DNA from: Miltoncostaea sp963770865
GTDB taxonomy: Bacteria > Actinomycetota > Thermoleophilia > Miltoncostaeales > Miltoncostaeaceae
NCBI GenBank assembly: GCA_963770865.1
Contig: CAVYRD010000012.1
Location: forward strand, 124,001-188,000
DNA: 64,000 bases
Direction: 5' to 3'
Shown here: one piece after another, positions 14,563-23,389 of the stretch
Layout of the letters: each line of letters opens with the position of its first letter
Numbering within the stretch: position 1 is the first letter of the stretch
Notes under the pieces: model-generated
Seen by the model: only the letters and a program-made list of their open reading frames with translations
Told to the model about the DNA's origin: nothing
Database searches by the model: none
Made by a program: the position numbers and the translations under genes

Positions 14563-15914
14563 GCCGCGCGCGCTCGGTCCTCACCTGGCGCCCGCCCGCG
14601 CCCGGGGCCGTCCCCGCGGCGTCGGCCCGCGCCCGCGCCCTGCTGGCGGACCCGCAGGGCTTCGGCAACTACATGACCTATCGCGACGCCTACCGGATCC
14701 TCGGCTGGGACCCGGCCGACGTCTACCGCGACGGCGCCATCGCCCTCGACCGCACCGAGTGGGCCGACCTCGGCTGGATGGCAAACCACATCGGCCCGTC
14801 GCCCCGCGCCCTGGACGCGATGCGCGCGGCGGTGGACGAGGAGCACGTCGGGCCCTACTCGCCGGACCTCGACGAGCCGCTTCGCGACCTGATGGCCACG
14901 GCCCTCCTCGGCCGCGCCCGCGACGACGGGTTCGACGTCATCGGCACCGAGGGCGCCCAGGCCGGGGTGGGCTACGCGGCCCTCGCCTGCATCGACCCGG
15001 GCGACGAGGTGATCGTCACCGATCCCGGGTACTTCCACTTCGTCCCGGCCCTGCGCCTGGCCGGCGGCGTGCCGGTTTGGGTGCGCCTCGGCGCGGCCAA
15101 CGGCTGGCGGCTCGACCCCGACGAGGTCGCGGCCGCCGTCACGCCGCGGACCAGGATGGTCGTGGTCTGCGACCCGGTGAACCCGTTCGGCAGCGTCCAG
15201 ACCCGCGACGAGCTCGCCGCGCTCTGCCGCCTGTCGGCCGAGCGGGGCGTGGTGATCCTGGCCGACACGACGCACTCGGCCCACCGCGTCGACCCCGCCG
15301 CGCGCCACCACCCGATCGCCGCCGTGGCGGCGGAGCACCCCGGCGCGACCGTCCTCGTCTCGAGCGGCCTGGCCCACGGGTACGGCATGGCGGGCGCGCG
15401 CATCGGCGCGCTGGGGGGCGACCCGGCGCTGGTGCGCGTGTGCCTGCAGGTGAAGATCGCCGCGGTGCGGCTCAACACCAACCGGCTGGCCCAGGTCGGC
15501 GCCGCCGCGGCCCTGCGCGACGAGGACTGGCTGCGCCGGGGCGAGGAGGTCATCCGGCGAAACCTGGCGGCGCTGCGCGCGGTGGCCGAGCCGGTGGTCG
15601 ACCCGGCCTACGGCTTCTCGTGCGTCGTGGACGTGTCGGGCGCCGGCGCGAGCGCCCAGGAGCTGACCGTGGCCCTCTGCAAGCGCCGCGTGGCCGTCTA
15701 CCCGGGCGACGGGCTGGGCGAGGTGGGCGCCACGACCACGATCCGCGTCAACCTCAGCGACCCCGACCCGTCGGCCTACGCGCGCTTCGCCGAGGCCCTG
15801 CCGGAGGCGGTCGAGGAGGCGGCGAGCGGCGTCTACCGCGAGGCCGTGCGCGACCTCTTCCTGTCGTACGGCACCGAGCGCGGCAGCCGACTGGCCGCGG
15901 TCATCGCCCCCTAG
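14559..15914 (+). CDS. aminotransferase class I/II-fold protein lacking the PLP lysine
   Basis: A 451-residue protein with a fold-type I aminotransferase layout: EGAQAGVGYAALACIDPGDE, VTDPGYFHFVPALRLAGGVP, VVVCDPVNPFGSVQTRDEL and the substrate arginine in TTIRVNLSDPDP. The PLP pocket is abnormal. Where SxSKxxGxxGxR is expected (about residues 266-280) it reads SSGLAHGYGMAGARIG, with no lysine and a histidine nearby. The Asp of the ring-nitrogen site is kept, but the usual Asp-x-x-Tyr is Asp-Thr-Thr-His. Only two lysines occur in the central and C-terminal part, neither in the pocket. It may be a dehydratase-like PLP enzyme or a non-catalytic binder. It is coupled to carbamate kinase by a GTGA overlap. 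Confidence 0.8.
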   Translation: MSRARSVLTWRPPAPGAVPAASARARALLADPQGFGNYMTYRDAYRILGWDPADVYRDGAIALDRTEWADLGWMANHIGPSPRALDAMRAAVDEEHVGPYSPDLDEPLRDLMATALLGRARDDGFDVIGTEGAQAGVGYAALACIDPGDEVIVTDPGYFHFVPALRLAGGVPVWVRLGAANGWRLDPDEVAAAVTPRTRMVVVCDPVNPFGSVQTRDELAALCRLSAERGVVILADTTHSAHRVDPAARHHPIAAVAAEHPGATVLVSSGLAHGYGMAGARIGALGGDPALVRVCLQVKIAAVRLNTNRLAQVGAAAALRDEDWLRRGEEVIRRNLAALRAVAEPVVDPAYGFSCVVDVSGAGASAQELTVALCKRRVAVYPGDGLGEVGATTTIRVNLSDPDPSAYARFAEALPEAVEEAASGVYREAVRDLFLSYGTERGSRLAAVIAP

Positions 15915-16258
15915 CGCTCCTCCGGGCCGAAGAGCGTCCCTTGGGAGCCGGGGCGCCGGGGGGCGGGCGCCGCCGGGGCGCCGTCCACCGTGAACGAGGC
16001 CCGGATCTCGCGCGGGCCGTCGTCGAAGACCGCCACGGCGCCGTCGTAGGAGCGCTCGACCGCGCCGGGGTGGATGCCGCGCACGAGCTGGCCGAGCACG
16101 ACGCGCTCGCGCCCCGGCTCGGGCGGCGGGGTCACCTCGAACACCTCGCGGCGCGACTCCGGGGCCTCCGGGTCACGGCTCTCGAGGACGACCATCCACG
16201 CCACGCGCGCCTCCTCCGGCTCGGACGCCGCGCCGAGTGTAGCCAGGCCGGTTAGCAT
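15911..16258 (-). CDS. small hypothetical protein
   Basis: An 83- to 115-residue protein depending on start: ATG 16258, GTG 16206 behind GGAGGAGG, or ATG 16194. The stronger ribosome site favours the GTG. The core reads MVVLESRDPEAPESRREVFE, VTPPPEPGRERVVLGQLVRG, then AVAVFDDGPREIRASFTVDG and ends LFGPEER. It is acidic and soluble, with no recognised domain. It is convergent with the aminotransferase-like gene (4-bp stop overlap) and divergent from the fusion gene at 16265, interrupting an otherwise + strand cluster. Confidence 0.6.
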   Translation of the reverse strand: MLTGLATLGAASEPEEARVAWMVVLESRDPEAPESRREVFEVTPPPEPGRERVVLGQLVRGIHPGAVERSYDGAVAVFDDGPREIRASFTVDGAPAAPAPRRPGSQGTLFGPEER

Positions 16259-16264
16259 GGCCCC

Positions 16265-18520
16265 TTGATCGCATTGGGCTGGTACTGCCCGTCCGAGGGT
16301 GACGGGAGATGGCTGGGGACGCGCCGCGCCGAGCGCGCGCCCGACGCCGCCTACCTCGCGCGGGTCGCCCGCGCGGCCGAGCGCGCGGGCGCCGCCGAGA
16401 TCCTGGTGCCCACGGGCACGGTCAACGACTCCTTCGCGCCCGACGCGCCGTTCATGGAGAGCTGGACCACGGCGACCGCGCTCGCGGCGCTGACCCGGGC
16501 GATCCGGATCATCGTCGCGATCAACCCCGCCGGGCTCGCGCCCGACCTCGCCGCCCACCAGGCCGAGACGCTCGAGCGCGTCGCGCCCGGGCGCGTGGCG
16601 ATCAACCTCGTCGCGGGCGGCGGTCCGGAGGGGCGCTACGGCACGCCGTCGCTCGACCACGACGCCCGTTACGCCCGGCTCGCCGAGCTGGCCCGCGCCG
16701 TGCGCGCGCGCTTCGGCGGGCCGTTCTACCTCGGCGGCGCGTCCGAGGCCGCGCTGGCCCTGGCCGCCGAGGCGGCCGAGGCGTACCTGATGTGGGGCGA
16801 GCCCCCGGCCCGGATCGCCGAGCGCATCGACGCCATGCGGGCCCGGGCGGGGCGGCCGATGCGCTTCGGCCTGCGCATCCACATCGTCGCCCGGCGCGAC
16901 GAGGCCGAGGCCCGGGCGGCGGCGCGGGAGATCGTGTCGCGCGCCGAGGTGACCGGCGACCGCGCGGCCGAGTACGCGTCCTTCGACAGCGTCGGCCAGG
17001 CCCGCATGAACGCGATCCCGGCCGACGACGAGGGCTGGGTGGCCCCCGGGCTGTGGGCCGGCATCCGCTCCGTGCGCGGCGGCGCGGGCACCGCGCTGGT
17101 GGGCTCCTACGACCAGGTGGCCCGGATGATCCGCGAGTACCGCGAGGCCGGGGTCGGCCTGCTCATCGCCTCGGGCTATCCGCATCTGGAGGAGATCGGG
17201 CGCATCGGCCTGGAGGTGTGGCCGCGCGTGACCGGCGCCCCGCTTCCGGTGGCGCCGCGCCGCCGCGCCGCGCCGCGGCCGAGCAATGTGGTCCCGATCG
17301 ACGCGCCGCCACCGGCGCGTGCGCGGGATCTGGCCGAGCGCTTCGGCACGCCGCTCTACGTCTTCGACGGCGAGCGCATCGAGGCCGAGGCCCGCGCCTT
17401 CCGCGGGGCCGCCGGCCCGGACGTGACGGTCGCCTACTCGCTGAAGTCCAACACCCTGATGGGGCTCGTCGCGCGGCTGCACCGCGCCGGCTGCTGGGCC
17501 GAGGTCGCCTCGGGCCACGAGTACCGCCTCGCGCGCCGCGCCGGCGTGCCGGGCACCGAGATCGTCTTCAACGGACCGCTCAAGACCTCCGACGAGCTGC
17601 GCCGCGCCCTCGGCGAGGGCGCCACGGTGATCGCCGACGGCGTCGAGCAGGTGCGCGAGATCGCGCGGCTGGCGCCGTTCGCCGCGCCCGAGGCGCGCGT
17701 GGGGCTGCGCCTGGTGCCGCCCGACCGGGTGGGGCGCGACCGCTTCGGCGTGCCCGCGCGCCTCGCCCCCGCGGTGGCGTCGACCCTCGCGCGGGCCGGG
17801 CTCCCGCTCACCGGCTTGCACATCCACCTGGGCGCCTACCAGCTCGGCCCCCTGCCGCCGAGCGGGCCCCCGATCCACGGCGTGACGGTCGAGTACCCGG
17901 TCCCCGTGGCCCGCTTCACGGCCGCCGCGGCCCTGCTGCGCGAGGTGGCCGACCGCGTCGGCGGCATCGAGTGGCTCGACCTGGGCGGCGGCTGGCCCGC
18001 CGCCGCGTCGCTGGCCGGCCACCTCGACGCCGCGCGCGAGGCCCTCGGCCCGGGCCACCCGCCGCTCGTCCTGGAGCCGGGCCGCGCCCTGATCCGCGAC
18101 GCCGGCTGGCTGCTGGTGCGCGTGGTCGCCCGCCGCGGGCCGGGCAAGGCCGTGGTCGACGCCGGCATCACCCAGGTGCCCTGCGTGCAGTGGAAGCGCT
18201 CTCCCGTGCACGTCGTGGAGCCGCGCGAGGGCGCCGAGCGGCCCACTGACCTCTACGGCCCGCTCTGCCTGCAGCACGACGCCGTGGCGCGCGAGGTGCC
18301 GCTGCCGCCGCTGGCGGTGGGCGACCTCGTGTGGATCGGGCAGACCGGGGCGTACGCGATGGCGCAGGCCTCGCCGTTCATCCACCTGCGCCCGGCCGCC
18401 GTGCTGCTCGAGGGCGGCCGCGCCGCGCTGCTGCGGGCGCGCGAGACCGACGACGAGGCGCTCGGCGCGCAGGCCGAGCCCCTGCTGGCGGGACCGGAGG
18501 GGCGCGTGGTGTCGGCGTGA
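16265..18520 (+). CDS. fusion: SsuD-like FMNH2-dependent monooxygenase + type III PLP amino-acid decarboxylase
   Basis: One uninterrupted 751-residue frame holds two enzymes. Residues 1-330 form a luciferase-like domain: start IALGWYCPSEGDGRWLGTRR, NPAGLAPDLAAHQAETLERV, RVAINLVAGGGPEGRYGTP and AEAYLMWGEPPARIAERI, closest in pattern to SsuD. After a Pro/Ala/Arg linker (about 330-345) residues 346-751 form a DAP/ornithine decarboxylase-type barrel: AYSLKSN with the PLP Lys394, GLHIHLGAYQLG, WLDLGGGWPA, LVLEPGRALI and DLYGPLCLQHDAV. The only possible start is TTG 16265, because TAG lies at 16253. The frame overlaps fdrA by GTGA. Sequential oxidation and decarboxylation of one amino-acid substrate is inferred. 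Confidence 0.88.
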   Translation: MIALGWYCPSEGDGRWLGTRRAERAPDAAYLARVARAAERAGAAEILVPTGTVNDSFAPDAPFMESWTTATALAALTRAIRIIVAINPAGLAPDLAAHQAETLERVAPGRVAINLVAGGGPEGRYGTPSLDHDARYARLAELARAVRARFGGPFYLGGASEAALALAAEAAEAYLMWGEPPARIAERIDAMRARAGRPMRFGLRIHIVARRDEAEARAAAREIVSRAEVTGDRAAEYASFDSVGQARMNAIPADDEGWVAPGLWAGIRSVRGGAGTALVGSYDQVARMIREYREAGVGLLIASGYPHLEEIGRIGLEVWPRVTGAPLPVAPRRRAAPRPSNVVPIDAPPPARARDLAERFGTPLYVFDGERIEAEARAFRGAAGPDVTVAYSLKSNTLMGLVARLHRAGCWAEVASGHEYRLARRAGVPGTEIVFNGPLKTSDELRRALGEGATVIADGVEQVREIARLAPFAAPEARVGLRLVPPDRVGRDRFGVPARLAPAVASTLARAGLPLTGLHIHLGAYQLGPLPPSGPPIHGVTVEYPVPVARFTAAAALLREVADRVGGIEWLDLGGGWPAAASLAGHLDAAREALGPGHPPLVLEPGRALIRDAGWLLVRVVARRGPGKAVVDAGITQVPCVQWKRSPVHVVEPREGAERPTDLYGPLCLQHDAVAREVPLPPLAVGDLVWIGQTGAYAMAQASPFIHLRPAAVLLEGGRAALLRARETDDEALGAQAEPLLAGPEGRVVSA

Positions 18521-19977
18521 TCGGCGTCCGCGTCCGCTCGGGCCGGTGGGCCGACAGCGCCAAGATGATGGCCGCGGCCCGCGCCGCCGAGGAGCGCGAG
18601 GGCGTCGAGCGGGCCTTCTGCTTCATGGGCACGCCCGCCAACCGCGAGGAGGCGGCGTCGCTGGGCCTGTCCGACCCGGCGATCGACGCGGCCGGGCCCG
18701 ACGACCTGGTGATCGCCGTGCAGGGCGCGGCGGCCGACGACGGCCTGGCCGCGGCCGAGGAGGTGCTCGACCGCGTCCCCGCCGCGGCGCCGGCCGGCGG
18801 CGCGGCGGCGCGCCCCGTTCGCAGCCTGGCGGCGGCGAAGGCCGACGTGGCGGTCATCTCGGTGCCCGGCGAGTACGCGGCGCTCGAGGCCCACAAGGCG
18901 CTCGGAGCCGGCATGGACGTCCTGCTGTTCAGCGACGGCGTGGCGATCGCGGACGAGGTCGCCCTGAAGCGCCGCGCCCACGACCTCGGCCTGCTGGTGA
19001 TGGGCCCCGGCGCCGGGACGGCGATCATCGACGGCGTGGCGCTCGGCTTCGCCAACGTCGTGGAGCGCGGGCGCGTGGGCGTGGTGGCGGCCGCGGGCAC
19101 GGGGGCCCAGGAGGTCACCGTCCTGCTCGACCGCGCCGGGGCGGGGGTGAGCCGCTGCTACGGCACCGGCGGGCGCGACCTGAAGGACGAGGTCGGCGCG
19201 GTCACGGCCCTCGACGCCATCGCCCGCCTGGCGGACGACCCGGACACGGACGTGATCGTCTGCGTCTCCAAGCCCCCCTCGCCAGAGGTGGCCGAGCGCG
19301 TGCTGCGCGCCCTGGCCGCCTGCGACACCCCGGTCGTGGCGTGCATGGTGGGCGGAGGGGTCGAGCCGGTCGAGGGCGTCCACCTCGCCGCGACGCTCGA
19401 GGAGGCGGCGCTCACGGCCGCCGGCCTGGCGGGCGGCGACGCCCGGCCCCCGCTCGAGCCGCACGCCGGGTGGGTCACCGGCGGCGCGGTGCGCGGCCTC
19501 TTCTCGGGCGGCACGCTCTGCAGCGAGGCGGCCGCGATCCTGGCCGAGCGGCTCGGGACCGTCCACACCAACGCGCCGGCCGGCGCCGCGCGCCGCCTGG
19601 AGGGGCCGCCGACCGGCCACGCGTGCCTCGACCTCGGCGAGGAGGAGTTCACCCGCGGGCGACCCCACCCGATGATCGACCCGGCCGCCCGCGCCGAGCG
19701 CCTCGCGCTGGAGGCCGCCGACCCCGAGGTGGGCGTGCTGCTGATCGACGTGGTGCTCGGCTACGCCAGCCACCCCGACCCCGCGGGCGTGCTGGCGCCG
19801 GTGATCCGCGAGGCCCTGGAGGCACGCCCGCAGCTCATCGTCGTGGGGTACGTCCTCGGCACCGAGGCCGACCCGCAGGTGCGCAGCCGCCAGGAGACGG
19901 CGCTGACGCAGGCCGGGGTGCGCCTGGCGCCGACGAACGCCGCGGCCGCCCGGCTGGCCGCGGCGCTCGCCGCGTGA
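18517..19977 (+). CDS. fdrA: FdrA family protein (acyl-CoA synthetase-like, oxamate carbamoyltransferase subunit type)
   Basis: A 486-residue protein with tandem CoA-binding/succinyl-CoA-ligase-like domains. VGVVAAAGTGAQEVTVLLDR and CYGTGGRDLKDEVGAVTALD match the FdrA pattern, with GLLVMGPGAGTAIIDGVALG before it and YASHPDPAGVLAPVIREAL near the end. FdrA is one of three proteins (with a DUF1116 and a DUF2877 protein) linked to oxamate carbamoyltransferase in E. coli, producing carbamoyl phosphate for carbamate kinase. Carbamate kinase and DUF2877 are present here; DUF1116 is not seen. GTG 18517 overlaps the fusion gene stop, and the end overlaps the glycosyltransferase start. Confidence 0.88.
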   Translation: MIGVRVRSGRWADSAKMMAAARAAEEREGVERAFCFMGTPANREEAASLGLSDPAIDAAGPDDLVIAVQGAAADDGLAAAEEVLDRVPAAAPAGGAAARPVRSLAAAKADVAVISVPGEYAALEAHKALGAGMDVLLFSDGVAIADEVALKRRAHDLGLLVMGPGAGTAIIDGVALGFANVVERGRVGVVAAAGTGAQEVTVLLDRAGAGVSRCYGTGGRDLKDEVGAVTALDAIARLADDPDTDVIVCVSKPPSPEVAERVLRALAACDTPVVACMVGGGVEPVEGVHLAATLEEAALTAAGLAGGDARPPLEPHAGWVTGGAVRGLFSGGTLCSEAAAILAERLGTVHTNAPAGAARRLEGPPTGHACLDLGEEEFTRGRPHPMIDPAARAERLALEAADPEVGVLLIDVVLGYASHPDPAGVLAPVIREALEARPQLIVVGYVLGTEADPQVRSRQETALTQAGVRLAPTNAAAARLAAALAA

Positions 19978-21143
19978 GGATCCGCCTGATCACCTACTCG
20001 ACCAAGCCGCGCGGCGGCGTGGTGCACGCGATGCACCTGGCCGAGGCGCTCGGTGACCGCGGCCACGACGTCGAGCTGTGGGCCCTGTCGGCCGACGGGG
20101 CCGCCTTCTTCCGCGAGCCGCGGGCCGACGTGCGGCTGGTGCCCGTGGACAAGCGCCCGGGCGAGGCCGTGGAGCCGCGCATCCTGCGCTACGCCGCGAC
20201 CCTCGCCGACGGCCTGCGCGCCGCCGGGCCGGCCGACGTACACCACTCCGAGGACTGCCTGTCGGCGCGCTCGCTGCTGGCGCTCCGCGCCGAGGGCCTC
20301 GTGCCGTCGATCGTGCGGACGGTGCACCACGTGGACGACTTCGCGAGCCCGGTGCTGGCCGACTGCCAGCGCGCGTCGATCGAGGACGTGGACCACCGCA
20401 TCTGCGTCAGCCGCCACTGGGCGGAGGTGCTGCGGCGCGACCACGGGGTCGACGCCGAGGTCATCCCCAACGGCGTGGACGGCGCCCGCTTCGCGGACTG
20501 CCCGCTCGACCGCGCGGCCGCGGGGGAGCGCCTGGGCTGGGGCGCCCGGCCGGCCGTGCTGGCCGTCGGCGGCATCGAGCCGCGCAAGGGCAGCCGCACC
20601 CTGCTGGCGGCCTTCGCCCGGGCGCGCGGCGAGATGGGCGCCGGGGCGCTGCTGGTCATCGCCGGCGGCGAGACGCTGTTCGACTACGCCGACTACCGCG
20701 CGGCCTGGGAGGAGGATGCCCGGGCGCTCGGGCTCGCCGTCCACCGTGGCCCGTCGCCGCCCGCCGACGCCGACGTCGCCGTGCTCGGCCCGATCGCGGA
20801 CCCCGAGATGCCCGCCCTCTTCCGGGCGGCCGACGTGCTCGCCTTCCCCTCCGAGCGCGAGGGCTTCGGCCTCGTGGTGCTCGAGGCCGGGGCGGCGGGG
20901 CTGCCGGCCGTGGTCAGCGACCTGCCGGTGCTGCACGAGTTCCTCGAGGACGGCCGCGACTGCCGCATGGCGCCGGTCGGCGACGTCCCCGCCCTGGCCG
21001 CGGCCCTGGTCGAGGTGATGCGCGACGCGCCGCTGCGCGCGCGCCTGGCCGACGGCGGGCGCGCGACGGCCGCCCGGTTCACCTGGGACCGCGCCGCCGC
21101 GGCGCACGAGGCCGTCTACGAGAGCGTGCTGGCGCGGGCGTGA
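19974..21143 (+). CDS. GT4-type glycosyltransferase, MSMEG_0565 family
   Basis: A 389-residue glycosyltransferase of GT-B fold. The N-terminus RIRLITYSTKPRGGVVHAMH and the segment VRTVHHVDDFASPVLADCQ fit the MSMEG_0565 family. This family travels with nitrogen-starvation clusters. The C-terminal donor domain has AVGGIEPRKGSRTLLAAFA, and AFPSEREGFGLVVLEAGAAG carries the E-x7-E motif. It would glycosylate a product of the pathway; donor and acceptor are unknown. GTG 19974 overlaps fdrA, and its stop overlaps the OsmC-like gene, making a four-gene coupled run. Confidence 0.9.
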   Translation: MRIRLITYSTKPRGGVVHAMHLAEALGDRGHDVELWALSADGAAFFREPRADVRLVPVDKRPGEAVEPRILRYAATLADGLRAAGPADVHHSEDCLSARSLLALRAEGLVPSIVRTVHHVDDFASPVLADCQRASIEDVDHRICVSRHWAEVLRRDHGVDAEVIPNGVDGARFADCPLDRAAAGERLGWGARPAVLAVGGIEPRKGSRTLLAAFARARGEMGAGALLVIAGGETLFDYADYRAAWEEDARALGLAVHRGPSPPADADVAVLGPIADPEMPALFRAADVLAFPSEREGFGLVVLEAGAAGLPAVVSDLPVLHEFLEDGRDCRMAPVGDVPALAAALVEVMRDAPLRARLADGGRATAARFTWDRAAAAHEAVYESVLARA

Positions 21144-21568
21144 GCGGCGGCGAGCAGGAGCACCGCTACGCGCTCTGGAGCGCCGAGTGGAAGGGCGGCT
21201 TCGCCACCGACGTCTCGGGGCGCGGCCACCACCTGCGCGTGGACGAGCCGGCCGAGGCCGGCGGCACCGACACCGGGCCGATGCCCACGGAGCTGCTCAC
21301 CGCGGCGCTGGCCTCCTGCTTCTGCCTGGCGGTCGCCTGGGCCGCCGGCAAGCGGCGCATCCGCCTGGACGACCTGCGCGTGGACGTGCGCTCGCACCGC
21401 GCGGGCGACGAGCCGCGCCACGGCTCGTACGACGTCTACGTCCACTCCTCCACCCCGGCCGCCGAGCTGGCCCCCGCGGTCGAGCTCGCCAAGCGCTACT
21501 GCTGGGTCACCAACACGATCCGCCACCCCCCCGAGATCCGCTACCACCACGGCGAGGCGCTGGGGTAG
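21140..21568 (+). CDS. OsmC family protein
   Basis: A 142-residue OsmC/Ohr-fold protein. GPMPTELLTAALASCFCLAV is the standard OsmC segment, and the second conserved cysteine is in AKRYCWVTNTI. OsmC proteins reduce organic hydroperoxides with these two thiols; some act on other thiol chemistry. Whether it is peroxidase or part of the pathway is open. GTG 21140 overlaps the glycosyltransferase stop, and a 45-bp gap with AAGGAG separates it from the CoA-disulfide-reductase-like gene. Confidence 0.88.
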   Translation: MSGGEQEHRYALWSAEWKGGFATDVSGRGHHLRVDEPAEAGGTDTGPMPTELLTAALASCFCLAVAWAAGKRRIRLDDLRVDVRSHRAGDEPRHGSYDVYVHSSTPAAELAPAVELAKRYCWVTNTIRHPPEIRYHHGEALG

Positions 21569-21613
21569 CCTCAGCGCCCTCCCGGTCGAACCACCCGACG
21601 AACAAGGAGCACC

Positions 21614-22948
21614 ATGGCCGCCCAAACGGATCTGCGTCATCGGCGGAGGAGCCGCGGGGATCAGCGCCGGCTCGATGGCCAAGCGCACGAACCCCGAGGC
21701 CACGGTGGTGGTGTGCACCGAGTTCGAGGACGTCGCCTACTCGCCGTGCGGCATCCCCTACGTGCTCGGGCGCGAGATCCCCGACTTCGAGCGCCTCTTC
21801 CTCGCCGGGCCCGAGAACTACGCCGAGGCCGGCATCGACCTGCGCCGCGAGACCATCGTCACGGAGATCGACGCGGCCAACCGCACGATGACCGCCAACG
21901 GCGAGATGCTGCCGTGGGACACGCTGATCGTCTGCACCGGCTGGAACTACCTGCTGCCGGACGTGCCGGGCAACGACCTCGAGGGGCTCACCTTCGTCAA
22001 GAACATCCGTCGCGGCATGGAGCTCAACGAGACGCTCAACGACGTGAAGAAGGCCGTCGTGCTGGAGGCCGGGCCGCTCGGCGTGGAGATGCTGACCGCG
22101 CTGGCGCACCGCGGCATCGAGACCCACCTGGTCGACGAGAACGCCTGGCTGCTCTCCCAGGTGGCCGACCCGGAGATCGCCGAGCCGGTGCAGGAGAGCC
22201 TCGCGGCGCTCGGCTGCCGGCTGCACTTCGGCACCGGCCTGACGGCGTTCGTCGGCAGCAACGGCAAGCTGACCGGCGTCGAGACCACCGAGGGGATCAT
22301 CGACGCGGACATCTGCGTCATCGCCACCCACAAGGAGCCGGAGACGACCCTCGGGCGCTCGATCGGCCTGAAGGTGGGCTCGACCGGGCGGATTCATCGT
22401 GGACGAGCGCATGGCCACCTCGATGGACGGGGTCTTCGCCGCCGGCGACGTCGTCGAGGTGCCGCAGAACCTCACCGGGGTCGCGGTGCAGGGGCTCACC
22501 GGCTCGCACGCCATGCAGCAGGGCCGCGTGGCCGGCGCCAACGCGGGCGGCGGCACGGCGCGTCTACGACCCGGTCAACATCCCGTGGGGCATGGTCGGC
22601 GGGCAGATCCAGATCGGCGGCGCCAGCTTCGGCGAGACGCTCGCCACCTCGCTCGGCATCCCCTACGTCGTGGGCGCGGCCAACGGCATCAGCCGGGCGC
22701 GCTACTTCCCGGGCGTCCAGCAGGTGCGGGTCAAGCTGCTCGCCGAGCCCGGCACCGGCAAGCTGATCGGCGGCCAGTTCGTGGGCGGCGAGGGCATCAA
22801 GGAGCGGGCCGACTTCCTGGCCTTCGCCCTGAAGCGCGGCGCCACGCTCGAGGACCTCGCGTGGATGGAGAACGTCTACTCGCCGCCGATCGGCGCCCTC
22901 TACGAGCCGCTGTCGGTGGCGGCCCAGAACGGGATGGCGCAGCTCTGA
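21614..22948 (+). CDS. FAD/NAD(P)-dependent oxidoreductase, CoA-disulfide reductase/NADH oxidase type, three frameshifts
   Basis: With shifts near 21624, 22390 and 22556 the protein is complete: RICVIGGGAAGISAGSMAKR at the FAD site, YSPCGIPYVLG with the single redox cysteine of CoA-disulfide reductases, MDGVFAAGDVVEVPQNLTG at the second FAD contact, and a dimerisation domain ending NGMAQL. The first shift looks like one extra A after ATGGCCGCCC. The NAD(P)-binding loop reads VVLEAGPLGVEML, so the first Gly of GxGxxG is Glu. AAGGAG precedes the ATG. It may reduce CoA or other disulfides, polysulfides or oxygen. It is followed by a TGATG-coupled unknown gene. Confidence 0.85.
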   Translation: MAAQTDLRHRRRSRGDQRRLDGQAHEPRGHGGGVHRVRGRRLLAVRHPLRARARDPRLRAPLPRRARELRRGRHRPAPRDHRHGDRRGQPHDDRQRRDAAVGHADRLHRLELPAAGRAGQRPRGAHLRQEHPSRHGAQRDAQRREEGRRAGGRAARRGDADRAGAPRHRDPPGRRERLAALPGGRPGDRRAGAGEPRGARLPAALRHRPDGVRRQQRQADRRRDHRGDHRRGHLRHRHPQGAGDDPRALDRPEGGLDRADSSWTSAWPPRWTGSSPPATSSRCRRTSPGSRCRGSPARTPCSRAAWPAPTRAAARRVYDPVNIPWGMVGGQIQIGGASFGETLATSLGIPYVVGAANGISRARYFPGVQQVRVKLLAEPGTGKLIGGQFVGGEGIKERADFLAFALKRGATLEDLAWMENVYSPPIGALYEPLSVAAQNGMAQL

Positions 22949-23379
22949 TGGGACACGGACCGGAGGTTCCCGAGCACCTGCAGGAGTACTTCGGCCACGA
23001 CAAGGTGGCCCTCCACGGCAGCGGGGGGATGCCCGCCGCCCCGCCGGCGCCGCCCGGCTCGACCGCCCGCAAGGCCGGCGAGACGGCCCTGGCCGACGCC
23101 CTCTCGAAGGCCGGCACGCCGGGGCGCCGCCCGGGCGACCGGCCCGCCGCGATGGCGCCCAAGCCCAAGCTGCCGCGCGCGATGCGCGCCGGCGGCGAGC
23201 GCGCCCTGATGGAGGCCTCGCAGCGCCGCTTCGGCGCGCGCATCGGCGCGCCCGCGCCCCACGCGGAGGCCGGCTGGTTCTGGCGCACGGTGTTCGCCCC
23301 GGTCTACTCGGCGATCCCCTGGGGGCTGAAGCGGCGGATGGTGGCGATGACCTCCGGCGTGAAGCGCTGGAGGGCCTAG
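22948..23379 (+). CDS. hypothetical protein, end of the fusion/fdrA operon
   Basis: A 143-residue protein with no recognised domain. The N-terminal half is Pro/Ala-rich and probably disordered (ALHGSGGMPAAPPAPPGST). The C-terminal half is basic, with KPKLPRAMRAGGERALMEA, and ends in an aromatic segment, GWFWRTVFAPVYSAIPWGLK, that may sit on a membrane or bind a partner. Its ATG overlaps the stop of the oxidoreductase (TGATG), so co-translation is likely. It may be an accessory protein of the flavoenzyme. Confidence 0.7.
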   Translation: MGHGPEVPEHLQEYFGHDKVALHGSGGMPAAPPAPPGSTARKAGETALADALSKAGTPGRRPGDRPAAMAPKPKLPRAMRAGGERALMEASQRRFGARIGAPAPHAEAGWFWRTVFAPVYSAIPWGLKRRMVAMTSGVKRWRA

Positions 23380-23389
23380 GGCCTCCGGC

